The position numbers and the translations under genes are program-made. 64,000 nucleotides of DNA from the NCBI RefSeq assembly GCF_000496835.1, contig NZ_KI543237.1:115796-179795 (forward strand), given 5' to 3'. Every line of letters begins with the position of its first letter. Position 1 is the stretch's first letter. This DNA is from Thalassobacillus devorans MSP14. GTDB lineage: Bacteria; Bacillota; Bacilli; Bacillales; Halobacillaceae. Below, piece after piece: positions 55,713 through 64,000 of this stretch. The notes beneath the pieces are model-generated. The model was given only the letters and a program-made list of their open reading frames with translations, was not told the DNA's origin and did no database searches.

Positions 55713-56744
55713 TTAAAGGGAAATTTCTTCCCTTACCAGCTGTTGAGCTGCACCTTCATCGGTGATAAGCACATTGCTTTTCCCAGGTTTGAAATAGGAA
55801 GCAATCGCCCTGGCTTTTGATTCTCCTCCAGCCACAGCAATTACCTGCTGGGAATCCGTGAGATCCTCAAGCTGCAGTCCGACCGTCCTGGCTTTATGGA
55901 CTATGTCGCCTTGTTGGTTAAAATAATATCCGAAGGCTTCCCCGACTGCATGCCACTGCTTGATTTTATCAATCTGCTCCGGTGGTGTCTTTCTTCTTTC
56001 GGCCATGGTGAGGGCATTTCCAATCCCATGTATGACGGTGTCAGAATTCTTGATCAGACCAAGAATTTCTCTGATCGACGGCTCGGATGTTATCGAGTGA
56101 TAAGTATCTTCACTCAATGGGTCAGGTACATATAAGAGGCGGTAATCCCCTTTCGCTTTCCTGGCCATCTCTACACAAATCGTGTTGGCCTGATTTTCGA
56201 CCTTTTCCCCCAGGCCCCCTCGCGCTGGTACAAACAAACAATCAGGCGCCCCGGTGAGTGGAGTCATCATTTCGGCAACTGCCGCCATCGTAGTGCCCCC
56301 GGTTATCGCTATTGTGCTGCTCGATTCGAGGATACTTTTCAAATAATGGACACAGGCTCTGCCCATTTCCTGCTTTACCCAAGGAAGCTCATCGCTGTCC
56401 CCTGGAACGACCACAACATGGTCTAAATTTAATTTTTCCCTTAACTGTTTTTCTAAAACACTGATTCCTGAAACCTCTTTGATGAAATCAGCCAGCTGAT
56501 CCAAAACCATTTTGCCATCAACAGTAATCTGCATCCCTTTTACGGTGATGGCAACGAAGCCTTCTTGCTTAAGAAAATCGACCTCACTGCGGATCGTCCG
56601 TTCCGCAAGTTCCATATTTTCTGCCAGACTTCTTCGTCCGACTGGTTCCATCAGCTGGATATAATGCAGGATTTGATACCTTCGCTGCATAATATCGAGT
56701 AAATCAGGGAAAAGTTTCTTTTGTAAATCAATTAAAGCTCTCAT
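55713..56744 (-). CDS. cggR: Central glycolytic genes regulator
   Basis: A 343-residue SorC-family repressor of the gap operon. The N-terminal winged helix has G-R-R-S-L-A-E-N-M-E-L-A-E-R-T-I-R-S-E-V near residues 36-55, and the sugar-binding domain has I-T-G-G-T-T-M-A near residue 150. Fructose 1,6-bisphosphate relieves repression in B. subtilis. It is the first gene of the operon, with a matching operator upstream. Confidence 0.95.
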   Translation of the reverse strand: MRALIDLQKKLFPDLLDIMQRRYQILHYIQLMEPVGRRSLAENMELAERTIRSEVDFLKQEGFVAITVKGMQITVDGKMVLDQLADFIKEVSGISVLEKQLREKLNLDHVVVVPGDSDELPWVKQEMGRACVHYLKSILESSSTIAITGGTTMAAVAEMMTPLTGAPDCLFVPARGGLGEKVENQANTICVEMARKAKGDYRLLYVPDPLSEDTYHSITSEPSIREILGLIKNSDTVIHGIGNALTMAERRKTPPEQIDKIKQWHAVGEAFGYYFNQQGDIVHKARTVGLQLEDLTDSQQVIAVAGGESKARAIASYFKPGKSNVLITDEGAAQQLVREEISL

Positions 56745-56777
56745 GGAAAAGCCCCTTCAAATATAAGAATTCCACCT

Positions 56778-56817
56778 CCGGGATGATTTTGTCCCGACTA
56801 GTCAAATTTCGTCCCAC
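56778..56817 (-). promoter_or_regulatory. CggR operator
   Basis: The minus strand carries GTGGGACGAAATTTGAC followed by TCGGGACAAAATCATCC, a tandem GGGAC repeat with TGAC half-sites. This closely resembles the B. subtilis CggR operator (CGGGAC-N6-TGTC repeats). It lies 35-70 bases before the cggR start. Confidence 0.75.
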
Positions 56818-56891
56818 GCAGAGCAAAAAAATATTTTCTACATGATTAAATATAACAGTACCCAAATAACGCCGCAAGTAAAAAAAATCAG

Positions 56892-57134
56892 CTATTTTTC
56901 TTGTAAACGTTCTCTTAACGAAAAAATATCAATTTGTTCACAATTCAATTCTTCATCTCCGATTTTAATCACAGGTATTTCAAATTGATACCTTTCCAGC
57001 AATGCATCATCTTTATAGATATCTTTCTCTAAAACTGTAAAATTATAATCTTTTTTCAAAATTTCCAATAATTCTTTTGCATCATCACACAGACAGCAGT
57101 TTTCCTTTGAGTATAAAATAATTTCTTTCAACAC
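56892..57134 (-). CDS. Glutaredoxin-like thioredoxin-fold protein
   Basis: An 80-residue thioredoxin-fold protein of the DUF836/glutaredoxin type. The redox motif is C-C-L-C-D near residues 13-17, and the cis-Pro is in F-E-I-P-V-I near residue 54. Genes of this type are commonly found upstream of cggR in Bacillus. It has its own start region and reads toward cggR; the CggR operator lies between them. Redox partner unknown. Confidence 0.85.
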   Translation of the reverse strand: MLKEIILYSKENCCLCDDAKELLEILKKDYNFTVLEKDIYKDDALLERYQFEIPVIKIGDEELNCEQIDIFSLRERLQEK

Positions 57135-57279
57135 CAGCCACCCTCTTCTCCTGTAAGCTTTTAACCTTACTTTTTTCTTGTACCATCTGTCACTATATAT
57201 AAACCACGTTCACATATAATCGGGCGTAAGCCAACTTGTCCTGCTCCACCTCCACTACACAGTATAACAAATGAATCTG

Positions 57280-57375
57280 AAGAAAAACCTGGTATGTCGC
57301 CAGTACTTATGGCGAAAGCCTTAGAATTTTTTATACTTTAATCCTTTAATAAAAGTTAATCTTCCTCAAAGTAAA
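57280..57375 (+). repeat. Hairpin repeat copy 4
   Basis: AGAAAAACCTGGTATGTCGCC, GTACTTATGGCGAAAGCC and TTAGAATTTTTTATACTTTA, continuing ATCCTTTAATAAAAGTTAA. Downstream similarity with copies 2 and 3 extends to about 90 bases, so the element is longer than the hairpin. Confidence 0.8.
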
Positions 57376-57383
57376 AAAGGACG

Positions 57384-57611
57384 CTATGAAGCGCGCCCCT
57401 TATGATCATATAAACCCAATTCAATTTTAGTATTTTTCGATTCCAGAAATTTCAATAGTTCTTTTGCCCGTTTATCAGGACTTCTTTTCAGTGAGGCGTA
57501 ATTGAAAGATAATTTAAGCTGGGAAGCCATATCAAAAATATGGATACGCCGATCTTCAGATATCTGTTCCGTATACAAAATTTTGTAACGAAGTAGTTTC
57601 GTTTTCAACAC
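57384..57611 (-). CDS. Small basic protein of unknown function, 75 aa
   Basis: A soluble basic protein with L-R-Y-K-I-L-Y-T-E, F-D-M-A-S-Q-L-K-L-S-F-N-Y-A-S-L near the middle and a Lys-rich helix (D-K-R-A-K-E-L-L-K-F-L-E). I do not recognise the family. The upstream region has no strong ribosome binding site, and the reading frame abuts a repeat, so its reality is moderate. Confidence 0.5.
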   Translation of the reverse strand: MLKTKLLRYKILYTEQISEDRRIHIFDMASQLKLSFNYASLKRSPDKRAKELLKFLESKNTKIELGLYDHKGRAS

Positions 57612-57754
57612 CCCATTTTATGATGAGACTGGCATACAGCACTCATGTTTTATCTCCTAACTATCATAACATGGTTTCTGCTATATAAAAACATCTGTTC
57701 GTTGACGATTGTTTTACAACTTCCGTAATATTTTCCAATCTCTCTGTTATATCT

Positions 57755-57850
57755 TAGTCTGAGGAGGCTCAGCGCATGCCCGCGGAAAGGGAGTTGTTCC
57801 CCACCGGACCTTTATTCAGATAAACATCTCGAAATCAAGTCTTCGACTTT
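57755..57850. repeat. Truncated copy of the 48889-49578 repeat family
   Basis: GCCCGCGGAAAGGGAGTTG and TCTCGAAATCAAGTCTTCGAC resemble the GGAAAGCGAGTAGTT and TCTCGAAACTGAGTCTTC parts of the longer repeats. It lacks the rest of the arm. It explains most of the 57612-57918 gene-free stretch. Confidence 0.6.
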
Positions 57851-57918
57851 TCGGACCTATTATTGAATAAACTCTTATGTATAATCAACCACAGTCTTTA
57901 ATAAAGCCTTTCCGATAA

Positions 57919-57962
57919 ACAAAAAAAAAGCATCTGGTCATAAAAACCAGATGCTTTTTATT
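57919..57962. terminator. Terminator after tRNA-Arg
   Basis: AAAAAGCATCTGGT pairs with ACCAGATGCTTTTT around a short loop. T and A runs on both sides let it act in either direction. Confidence 0.9.
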
Positions 57963-57966
57963 ATAG

Positions 57967-58040
57967 CGCGCCCGAGAGGATTCGAACCTCCGACACATAG
58001 AACCGGAATCTATAGCTCTATCCAGCTGAGCTACGGGCGC
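57967..58040 (-). tRNA. tRNA-Arg (anticodon CCG)
   Basis: Read on the minus strand, GCGCCCG pairs with CGGGCGC as acceptor stem, the anticodon stem ATAGA/TCTAT holds the loop TTCCGGT (anticodon CCG, codon CGG), and the T-loop GGTTCGAATCC is standard. CCA is not encoded. A terminator follows directly. Confidence 0.97.
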
Positions 58041-58198
58041 AAAATGACATGCATTGATTATTATAAGCACATACGCACAAAAACGCAAGAATTAATTTTC
58101 TTCCCTTCTTTCATTTTTTAAAGTTAACAGGACTTTTTATTTCTCTCTAATTTTTTTTGAGAAAAAAGAGATTTAATTCGTAATTTTCAGAATTTATG

Positions 58199-58204
58199 TA
58201 TAAT
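58199..58204 (+). promoter_or_regulatory. -10 box of the app operon
   Basis: A perfect TATAAT about 47 bases before the appD ATG. A clear -35 is not seen at 17 bases upstream. Confidence 0.5.
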
Positions 58205-58250
58205 AAAAAGCACATCAAATTTAGAAGTTCTTGTCACAAGGAGGATCGCT

Positions 58251-59252
58251 ATGGCTGATCATCTTCCTATTTTGGAAGTAGAAAATTTACATACTCATTT
58301 TTTCACGAAAGCTGGTGTCGTCAAAGCTGTCGATGGCGTTAGTTTTTCGGTCAAACCAGGAGAAACATTAGGAATAGTCGGTGAATCCGGCTCAGGTAAA
58401 AGTATAACTGCCATGTCAGTGATGAAATTAGTTCCATCCCCTCCGGGGAAAATCGTATCGGGAGACATCCGTTTCCAGGGAGAAAGCTTATTACTTAAAA
58501 AAGAAAAAGAAATGCGAAAAATTCGAGGGAAGGATATTTCGATGATTTTCCAGGATCCCATGACTTCCCTGAATCCTGTCTTCTCCGTTGAAAAACAGAT
58601 GATGGAAACGATTCTTACCCACGAAGATATGAACAAACAACAAGCACGCAACCGTGCCATTGAATTACTCGACCTTGTGGGTATCCCTGATGCTGCTAAG
58701 CGATTAAAAAATTACCCCCATGAATTCAGCGGAGGGATGCGGCAACGGGTGATGATTGCAATGGCGCTGGCATGTAATCCGAAAGTGCTGATAGCCGATG
58801 AACCCACTACTGCACTGGATGTAACCATCCAGGCGCAAATACTTGATCTTTTGAAAAGATTACAACAAGAACTGGGGATGGCGATCATCATGATTACCCA
58901 CGACCTTGGTGTAGTAGCCGAAGTGTGTGACCGTGTCATGGTGATGTATGGTGGCAAACCCGTAGAATTTTCAAGTATCAAGGAACTATTCGACCACCCA
59001 AAACACCCTTATACATGGGGCTTACTGTCATCAATCCCTCAAATTCACAACCGCAAGGAAAGACTGGAAGCGATCAAAGGTCTTCCACCTGATTTACGGG
59101 ACTTACCGAAAGGCTGTAGTTTCGCTCCCCGTTGCACACATGTTCAAGAGGAATGTCTGACAAAGGATCCTGCACTATTGGAAGATGAAGCAGACCACTT
59201 TGTCCGGTGCCTGCTCTATGAACAGGAAGAGAAGGTGATCATTCATGAGTGA
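58251..59252 (+). CDS. appD: Oligopeptide ABC transporter ATP-binding protein AppD
   Basis: A 333-residue ATPase of the OppD/AppD type. Walker A G-E-S-G-S-G-K-S is at residues 44-51, the signature F-S-G-G-M-R-Q-R near residue 160 and Walker B L-I-A-D-E-P-T near residue 180. The C-terminal peptide-transporter Cys motif (F-A-P-R-C-T-H, E-E-C) is present. It overlaps appF by eight bases. The D-F-A-B-C order matches the B. subtilis app operon rather than opp or dpp. Confidence 0.93.
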   Translation: MADHLPILEVENLHTHFFTKAGVVKAVDGVSFSVKPGETLGIVGESGSGKSITAMSVMKLVPSPPGKIVSGDIRFQGESLLLKKEKEMRKIRGKDISMIFQDPMTSLNPVFSVEKQMMETILTHEDMNKQQARNRAIELLDLVGIPDAAKRLKNYPHEFSGGMRQRVMIAMALACNPKVLIADEPTTALDVTIQAQILDLLKRLQQELGMAIIMITHDLGVVAEVCDRVMVMYGGKPVEFSSIKELFDHPKHPYTWGLLSSIPQIHNRKERLEAIKGLPPDLRDLPKGCSFAPRCTHVQEECLTKDPALLEDEADHFVRCLLYEQEEKVIIHE

Positions 59253-60246
59253 ACTATTACGTGTCCAAAACCTGAAAAAGCATTTCCCTATATATAAAGG
59301 TGCCGTGTTCCCGAAAAAGACCGGTGCTGTACAAGCAGTCGATGGCATCTCTCTAACGGTCAAAAAAGGAGAAACCCTTGGGTTGGTCGGGGAAAGCGGA
59401 TGTGGAAAGTCTACCGCCGGCAGAACCATTTTAAAATTACTCGATCCAACAGAAGGGCAAATCATTTATAAGGGACAGGACATTACCAATGTCAAAGGGG
59501 AGGAGCTGCGGAAGCTGCGTAAAGAAATGCAATTGATTTTCCAGGATCCATATGCTTCTCTGAATCCCCGGAAAACGATCGAGCAGACAGTAACCGAACC
59601 GATGAAAATTTTCGGTATGTCAAAAGAGAAACGCCAGCAAAAACTTGATCGCCTCTTGGAAGTGGTCGGACTCGATACTTATCATAAATCCCGTTATCCA
59701 CATGAATTCAGTGGAGGACAACGGCAGCGTATCGGGATCGCAAGAGCATTGGCACTGGATCCAGAATTGATTATATGTGATGAACCGGTTTCGGCACTGG
59801 ATGTTTCCATCCAGGCTCAAGTCATCAATCTGATGGAAGACTTACAAAAGGAATTCAACCTTACTTATATCTTCATCGCCCATGATTTGAGTGTCGTTCA
59901 TCATATCAGTGACCGTGTAGCAGTCATGTACCTTGGTGAAATCGTTGAAACAGGAGAAGTCGAGGAACTTTATGGGAACCCTAAACACCCTTATACAAAA
60001 GCACTGCTTTCGTCCATTCCCGAGGCCCGTCCTGCAGAAAAACGGGAACGGATCATGCTTCAGGGAGACCTTCCCTCTCCTTCCAACCCACCTCAGGGAT
60101 GCAAATTCCATACGAGATGCCCTTGGGCAGAAGCTATATGCAAACAGGAAAAACCGGTCTTAAAACAGGTACCTGGCGCAGAACATCAAGTGGCCTGTCA
60201 TCTCGTTAAGGAGGTGGTCGAAGCTACGGAACCGACACCTGTCTAA
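59245..60246 (+). CDS. appF: Oligopeptide ABC transporter ATP-binding protein AppF
   Basis: A 333-residue partner ATPase. Walker A G-E-S-G-C-G-K-S is near residue 50, signature F-S-G-G-Q-R-Q-R near residue 155 and Walker B I-I-C-D-E-P-V near residue 175. The C-terminal oligopeptide motif F-H-T-R-C-P-W is intact. It heterodimerises with AppD to power peptide import. Confidence 0.93.
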   Translation: MSELLRVQNLKKHFPIYKGAVFPKKTGAVQAVDGISLTVKKGETLGLVGESGCGKSTAGRTILKLLDPTEGQIIYKGQDITNVKGEELRKLRKEMQLIFQDPYASLNPRKTIEQTVTEPMKIFGMSKEKRQQKLDRLLEVVGLDTYHKSRYPHEFSGGQRQRIGIARALALDPELIICDEPVSALDVSIQAQVINLMEDLQKEFNLTYIFIAHDLSVVHHISDRVAVMYLGEIVETGEVEELYGNPKHPYTKALLSSIPEARPAEKRERIMLQGDLPSPSNPPQGCKFHTRCPWAEAICKQEKPVLKQVPGAEHQVACHLVKEVVEATEPTPV

Positions 60247-60283
60247 TACTTATTTTATTAAATTTCCATAAGGGGGAACTAAT

Positions 60284-61921
60284 GTGAAGAAAAAAGCACT
60301 TTGGATGTTACTGACACTGTTTGCAATGATGGTGCTGGTTGTCGCTGGATGCAGCAGCAACGATGAAGCTAATTCGGAAGGTGATTCTGACAGCCAGGAT
60401 ACTGCTGATTCTGCTGAGGAAAGCAGCGGCGGAAGCGATACATTCGTATTTGGCCGTGGAGCAGACTCTGAACAACTGGACCCTTCCAAAGTTACAGATG
60501 GTGAGTCCATTTATGTCACCAATCAGATTTATGACACACTTGTCCGTTATGAACAGGAAGGAACAGAAGTCAAACCTGCTTTGGCTTCCGACTGGAAAAC
60601 TAGTGAAGATGGTCTGAAATGGACGTTCCAACTACGTGATGATGTAAAATTCCATGATGGCACCGATTTCACTGCTGAAGATGTCGTGTTCAACTTCGAA
60701 CGATGGACAGAGGGAGCAGAATATGTCTATTACGGTTACATGTTTGGCGCATCTGAGGAAGATCCAGGCGGGATCATTGAAAAGGTGGAAGCTACCGGTG
60801 ACTATGAAGTCACTTTCACCTTGTCTGAGCCAAATGCACCGTTTTTGAATACTCTAGCTATGCCTCCATTCGGTATTGCAAGTCCGGATGCTATTAAAAA
60901 ACATGGGGAAGATTATTTCAAAAACCCAGTAGGTACCGGCCCATTCGTATTTGAAGAATGGAAACAGGATGACAGCATTACGTTGTCTAAAAACGAAGAT
61001 TACTTTGGTGAAACAGCAAAAGTGGATAAAGTCATCTTCCGTGTCATTCCTGATAATGGCGCACGCTTTATGGAACTCCAGGCTGGTTCTATTGATGCAA
61101 TGAACGGAATGAATCCACAGGATATCCAACAGGCAGAAGAAGATGATGCCCTGCAAATCATCCGTCGCCCATCCATGAACGTTTCTTACATGGCAATGAA
61201 TACGGATAAAGAAGGCCCTCTGCAAGACAAGAAAGTCCGTCAGGCAATCAATCTGGCAATTGATAAAGAAAAATTGCTGACATTATTTGAAGGTATCGGG
61301 AAGCCGGCTAAAAACCCAATGCCACCATCTCTTTGGGGATATAACGATGAAATCGAAGACTATGGCTATGATGTCGAAAAAGCAAAATCATTGCTGGCTG
61401 AAGCAGGATATGGCGATGGCATGAGCTTGACACTTTATACCATGTCTAACCCTCGTCCTTACTTGCCGCAACCGAAATTTGCAGCACAGGCTATCCAGGA
61501 AATGCTTAAAGAAGTAAATATTGAAGTAGAAATCGTAGAAAACGAGTGGGACTCTCACTTGAGTGCTACCGAAAATGGCGAACATGATATGGCGTTCCTT
61601 GGCTGGACTGGTGACAATGGCGACCCTGACAATTTCCTGTATGTCCTTTTGGATAAAGATAATGCAAAGAAAGGTTCTGCAGGAAACATCGCTTTCTATA
61701 AAAACGATGAACTTCATGACATCCTGAAAAAAGCGCAAACGGAGCTGGACCAGGATAAACGAAGCAGTCTTTATAAAGAAGCACAGGAAATCATTCATGA
61801 AGATGCACCTTGGTTCCCAATTGCTCATACTACACCACCGCTTGCTGTTAAAAAAGAGGTTAAGAATTATATCCCTCATCCAACAGGAAGTGAACCGTTC
61901 AACTACTTAGAATTGAACTAA
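60284..61921 (+). CDS. appA: Oligopeptide-binding lipoprotein AppA-like
   Basis: A 545-residue extracellular solute-binding protein of family 5. The signal peptide ends in the lipobox V-A-G-C with lipidated Cys23, followed by a Ser/Asp/Glu-rich linker to about residue 50, common in halotolerant species. The domain has D-P-S-K-V-T-D-G near residue 68 and the F-L-G-W-T-G-D-N-G-D-P-D-N-F motif near residue 445. GTG start after AAGGGGG. Confidence 0.92.
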   Translation: MKKKALWMLLTLFAMMVLVVAGCSSNDEANSEGDSDSQDTADSAEESSGGSDTFVFGRGADSEQLDPSKVTDGESIYVTNQIYDTLVRYEQEGTEVKPALASDWKTSEDGLKWTFQLRDDVKFHDGTDFTAEDVVFNFERWTEGAEYVYYGYMFGASEEDPGGIIEKVEATGDYEVTFTLSEPNAPFLNTLAMPPFGIASPDAIKKHGEDYFKNPVGTGPFVFEEWKQDDSITLSKNEDYFGETAKVDKVIFRVIPDNGARFMELQAGSIDAMNGMNPQDIQQAEEDDALQIIRRPSMNVSYMAMNTDKEGPLQDKKVRQAINLAIDKEKLLTLFEGIGKPAKNPMPPSLWGYNDEIEDYGYDVEKAKSLLAEAGYGDGMSLTLYTMSNPRPYLPQPKFAAQAIQEMLKEVNIEVEIVENEWDSHLSATENGEHDMAFLGWTGDNGDPDNFLYVLLDKDNAKKGSAGNIAFYKNDELHDILKKAQTELDQDKRSSLYKEAQEIIHEDAPWFPIAHTTPPLAVKKEVKNYIPHPTGSEPFNYLELN

Positions 61922-62061
61922 TTGAGGTTAATGGAAGGGAACCCCCCTTCCACCTCCCTTACGATCAGGCAAAGAAAAAGGCTGTATGAAAACAAAGGGT
62001 TGGGTTCTTTATATAGGAATCCTTCCCTTTGCACAGCTTTTTAAATTTGGAGGAATGCAGC

Positions 62062-63066
62062 ATGCTCAATTATATTATCAGACGTCTTGTATCACTTGTA
62101 CCCGTGGTCATCGGCGTATCTATACTCGCTTTTTCACTCATGCATCTGGTGCCGGGCGATCCTGCCAGAAGTATTTTAGGAGAAAAAGCTACAGAAACCC
62201 AGCTGGAAATGCTGCGGGAAGAATTGAATTTAAATGATCCTCTAATTGTCCAGTATGGTAATTTCATGGGGAAAATCGCTACAGGAGATCTTGGTGAGTC
62301 CATTAAATCAAAAGAATCGGTTGCAGCCGAAATAGGCGGCCGTTTACCTGCAACCATCGAGTTGACACTGTTTGCTATGACCATCGCCGTCGTAGTCGGA
62401 GTACTTGCCGGAGTGATTGCTGCCGTAAAACAATACTCTTGGTTTGATAACCTCAGTATGAGTGGTGCATTGTTCGGTGTTTCGATGCCGATATTCTGGC
62501 TGGGCTTAATGATGATTTGGCTATTTTCTGTTGAATTGAATTGGTTGCCGCCATCCGGAAGGCTATCCAATGATATTGAGTTGACAACCGTTACTAACCT
62601 GTATTTGTTAGACAGCATCCTGACCTTGAATGGTGAAGCATTCGTCGATGCACTAAAGCATTTATTGATGCCAGGATTAGCGCTTGCAACCATTCCTATG
62701 GCCATCATAGCTCGTATGACCCGTTCAAGCATGTTAGAAGTCATGAAGCAGGACTACATACGGACCGCTAACGCAAAAGGGCTGGCCGGCCGGTTGGTCG
62801 TCTTTCAACACGCATTAAAAAACGCTTCCCTTCCGGTTCTCACTGTCATTGGATTGCAGTTTGGATTCCTCTTAGGAGGTGCTGTATTGACGGAAACGAT
62901 TTTTTCCTGGCCGGGAGTAGGCCGTTATGTCGTCGATGCTATTCTCAGTCGTGATTATCCAGTAGTACAAAGCACAATATTAATAATCGCTGTCATATTT
63001 GTATTGGTGAATTTGATCACTGATATCCTGTATACGTTATTCGACCCTAGAATCAAACTGGATTAG
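62062..63066 (+). CDS. appB: Oligopeptide ABC transporter permease AppB
   Basis: A 334-residue permease with six transmembrane helices. Conserved parts are I-R-R-L-V-S-L-V-P-V near the N-terminus, H-L-V-P-G-D-P-A-R near residue 33, and the EAA loop D-Y-I-R-T-A-N-A-K-G-L near residue 230. The ATG at 62062 follows TGGAGGAATGC; an upstream in-frame ATG lacks a site. An intergenic stretch of 140 bases separates it from appA. Confidence 0.93.
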   Translation: MLNYIIRRLVSLVPVVIGVSILAFSLMHLVPGDPARSILGEKATETQLEMLREELNLNDPLIVQYGNFMGKIATGDLGESIKSKESVAAEIGGRLPATIELTLFAMTIAVVVGVLAGVIAAVKQYSWFDNLSMSGALFGVSMPIFWLGLMMIWLFSVELNWLPPSGRLSNDIELTTVTNLYLLDSILTLNGEAFVDALKHLLMPGLALATIPMAIIARMTRSSMLEVMKQDYIRTANAKGLAGRLVVFQHALKNASLPVLTVIGLQFGFLLGGAVLTETIFSWPGVGRYVVDAILSRDYPVVQSTILIIAVIFVLVNLITDILYTLFDPRIKLD

Positions 63067-63083
63067 GAAAGGATGTGGAAGAC

Positions 63084-63980
63084 TTGGCTGCAGAAGCAAA
63101 AGCGGATCAAATGGATTCAGCACTAAAACAAAAGAAGAACTCGAGCCTTTGGCTTGATTCCTTATCCAGGGTAGTCAAAAGTAAAACGTCATTAATCGGA
63201 TTGATCATCATATCATTATTGATCATTATCGCGGCGTTCGCGCCTCAAATCGCTACTCACTCCCCTACCGACCAAAGCATTATCAATCGCTACCAGGCCC
63301 CTTCAGCAGAGCATTGGTTAGGAACGGATGAACTTGGCCGGGATATATTCTCCCGACTCGTCCATGGTTCACGGATCACCATCCAAATCGGGGTGATCAC
63401 CGTAGGAATCTCGATGATAGTCGGCGTGTTTCTCGGTGCGGTGGCAGGATACTTCGGCAGGTGGGTCGATCAGATTATCATGCGCCTGATAGACATTATG
63501 ATGGCTTTCCCTAGTATTCTATTAGCGATTGCCCTGGTTGCCGTCTTAGGAAAGAGCTTGACCAATGCCATGATTGCTGTCGGCATCGTCGGTGTCCCCC
63601 ACTTTGCCAGAATTGTGCGGTCGACTGTTCTATCTGTAAAAGAAACGGAGTATATCGAAGCCTCCCGGGTCATTGGAGCTAAAAACGGCAGGATCTTATT
63701 TTCACATGTATTGCCAAACTGTTTGGCACCAATCATCGTTCAGGCTACCCTGACAATAGGTACTGCTATTCTTGATGCGGCAGGATTGAGCTTCTTAGGT
63801 TTAGGAGCACAGCCTCCGCTTCCAGAATGGGGGGCGATGCTTAGTGATGGACGCTCGGCTCTGCAAACTGCCCCATGGGTGGTCATGTTCCCAGGCTTCG
63901 CTATTCTGCTGGTAGTACTTGGATTCAACCTTTTGGGTGACGGCTTACGCGATGCACTCGATCCACGACTAAAACAATAA
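63084..63980 (+). CDS. appC: Oligopeptide ABC transporter permease AppC
   Basis: A 298-residue permease. The H-W-L-G-T-D-E-L-G-R-D-I-F-S-R motif is near residue 75, and the EAA loop E-Y-I-E-A-S-R-V-I-G-A near residue 190. The start is uncertain: TTG at 63084 is ten bases after AAAGGA, whereas GTG at 63075 is almost adjacent to it. It is the last gene before the window edge. Confidence 0.9.
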   Translation: MAAEAKADQMDSALKQKKNSSLWLDSLSRVVKSKTSLIGLIIISLLIIIAAFAPQIATHSPTDQSIINRYQAPSAEHWLGTDELGRDIFSRLVHGSRITIQIGVITVGISMIVGVFLGAVAGYFGRWVDQIIMRLIDIMMAFPSILLAIALVAVLGKSLTNAMIAVGIVGVPHFARIVRSTVLSVKETEYIEASRVIGAKNGRILFSHVLPNCLAPIIVQATLTIGTAILDAAGLSFLGLGAQPPLPEWGAMLSDGRSALQTAPWVVMFPGFAILLVVLGFNLLGDGLRDALDPRLKQ

Positions 63981-64000
63981 GAGCATAATCTTCCATTAAC

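Overview
The window is a low-GC chromosome segment from a spore-forming member of the Bacillaceae. The gas-vesicle, glycolytic, Tat/phosphatase and ssrA-neighbourhood gene orders resemble Priestia megaterium and Bacillus subtilis. Proteins rich in acidic residues and dispersed repeats like those I remember from Halobacillus, Virgibacillus and Oceanobacillus make a halotolerant relative most likely. A small SspL-like spore protein gene supports a sporulating host. No transposase, prophage, CRISPR array or recognisable defence island is visible, and most of the window is core metabolism.

Layout. 1-6.0 kb: right part of a gas vesicle cluster in P. megaterium order (gvpQ-B-R-N-F-G-L-S-K-J-T-U), closed by a terminator. 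6.2-12 kb: an orphan gene, then a leftward operon of a two-subunit Na+/solute symporter, a cNMP/CBS/DUF294 signalling protein and a DnaQ-type exonuclease, with a perfect CcpA cre site upstream. 12-13 kb: small genes (one spore protein) and a composite repeat. 13-17 kb: DUF2243 membrane protein pair, ilvD (CodY-like and cre-like sites upstream) and murB. 17-20 kb: catalase with a PerR box and a CDF transporter. 20.3-27 kb: a frameshifted LAGLIDADG endonuclease gene, an ssrA (tmRNA) gene interrupted in its T-loop by a 271-nt group I intron, then smpB, a GNAT gene, rnr, est and secG. 27-32.6 kb: fruR-fruK-fruA followed by ptsH-ptsI, so the whole fructose PTS phosphorelay sits in one place.

32.7-43.6 kb: a YtzI-like small membrane protein, then the complete assimilatory sulfate reduction and siroheme locus read leftward (cysH-sat-cysC-sumT-sirB-sirC-hemD-like-cysJ-cysI), with a TauE/SafE transporter diverging from it. 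43.6-48.8 kb: a nitroreductase, then phoD-tatC-phoX-tatA, two Tat-exported phosphatases interleaved with a minimal Tat translocase behind a Pho-box-like promoter. 48.9-49.6 kb: an inverted pair of dispersed repeats. 49.7-56.9 kb: the glycolytic operon cggR-gap-pgk-tpiA-gpmI-eno with a CggR-like operator. 56.9-58 kb: a glutaredoxin-like gene, a small orphan, repeat remnants and tRNA-Arg(CCG). 58.2-64 kb: an oligopeptide ABC transporter in the appDFABC order.

The most unusual structures are the intron-split tmRNA gene next to a recently broken homing endonuclease gene, and a family of about 60-90 bp hairpin repeats with four copies scattered through intergenic regions. Coordinates of starts were refined by ribosome-binding-site position where possible. 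All functional statements come from reading motifs and gene order by eye; no database search was run.
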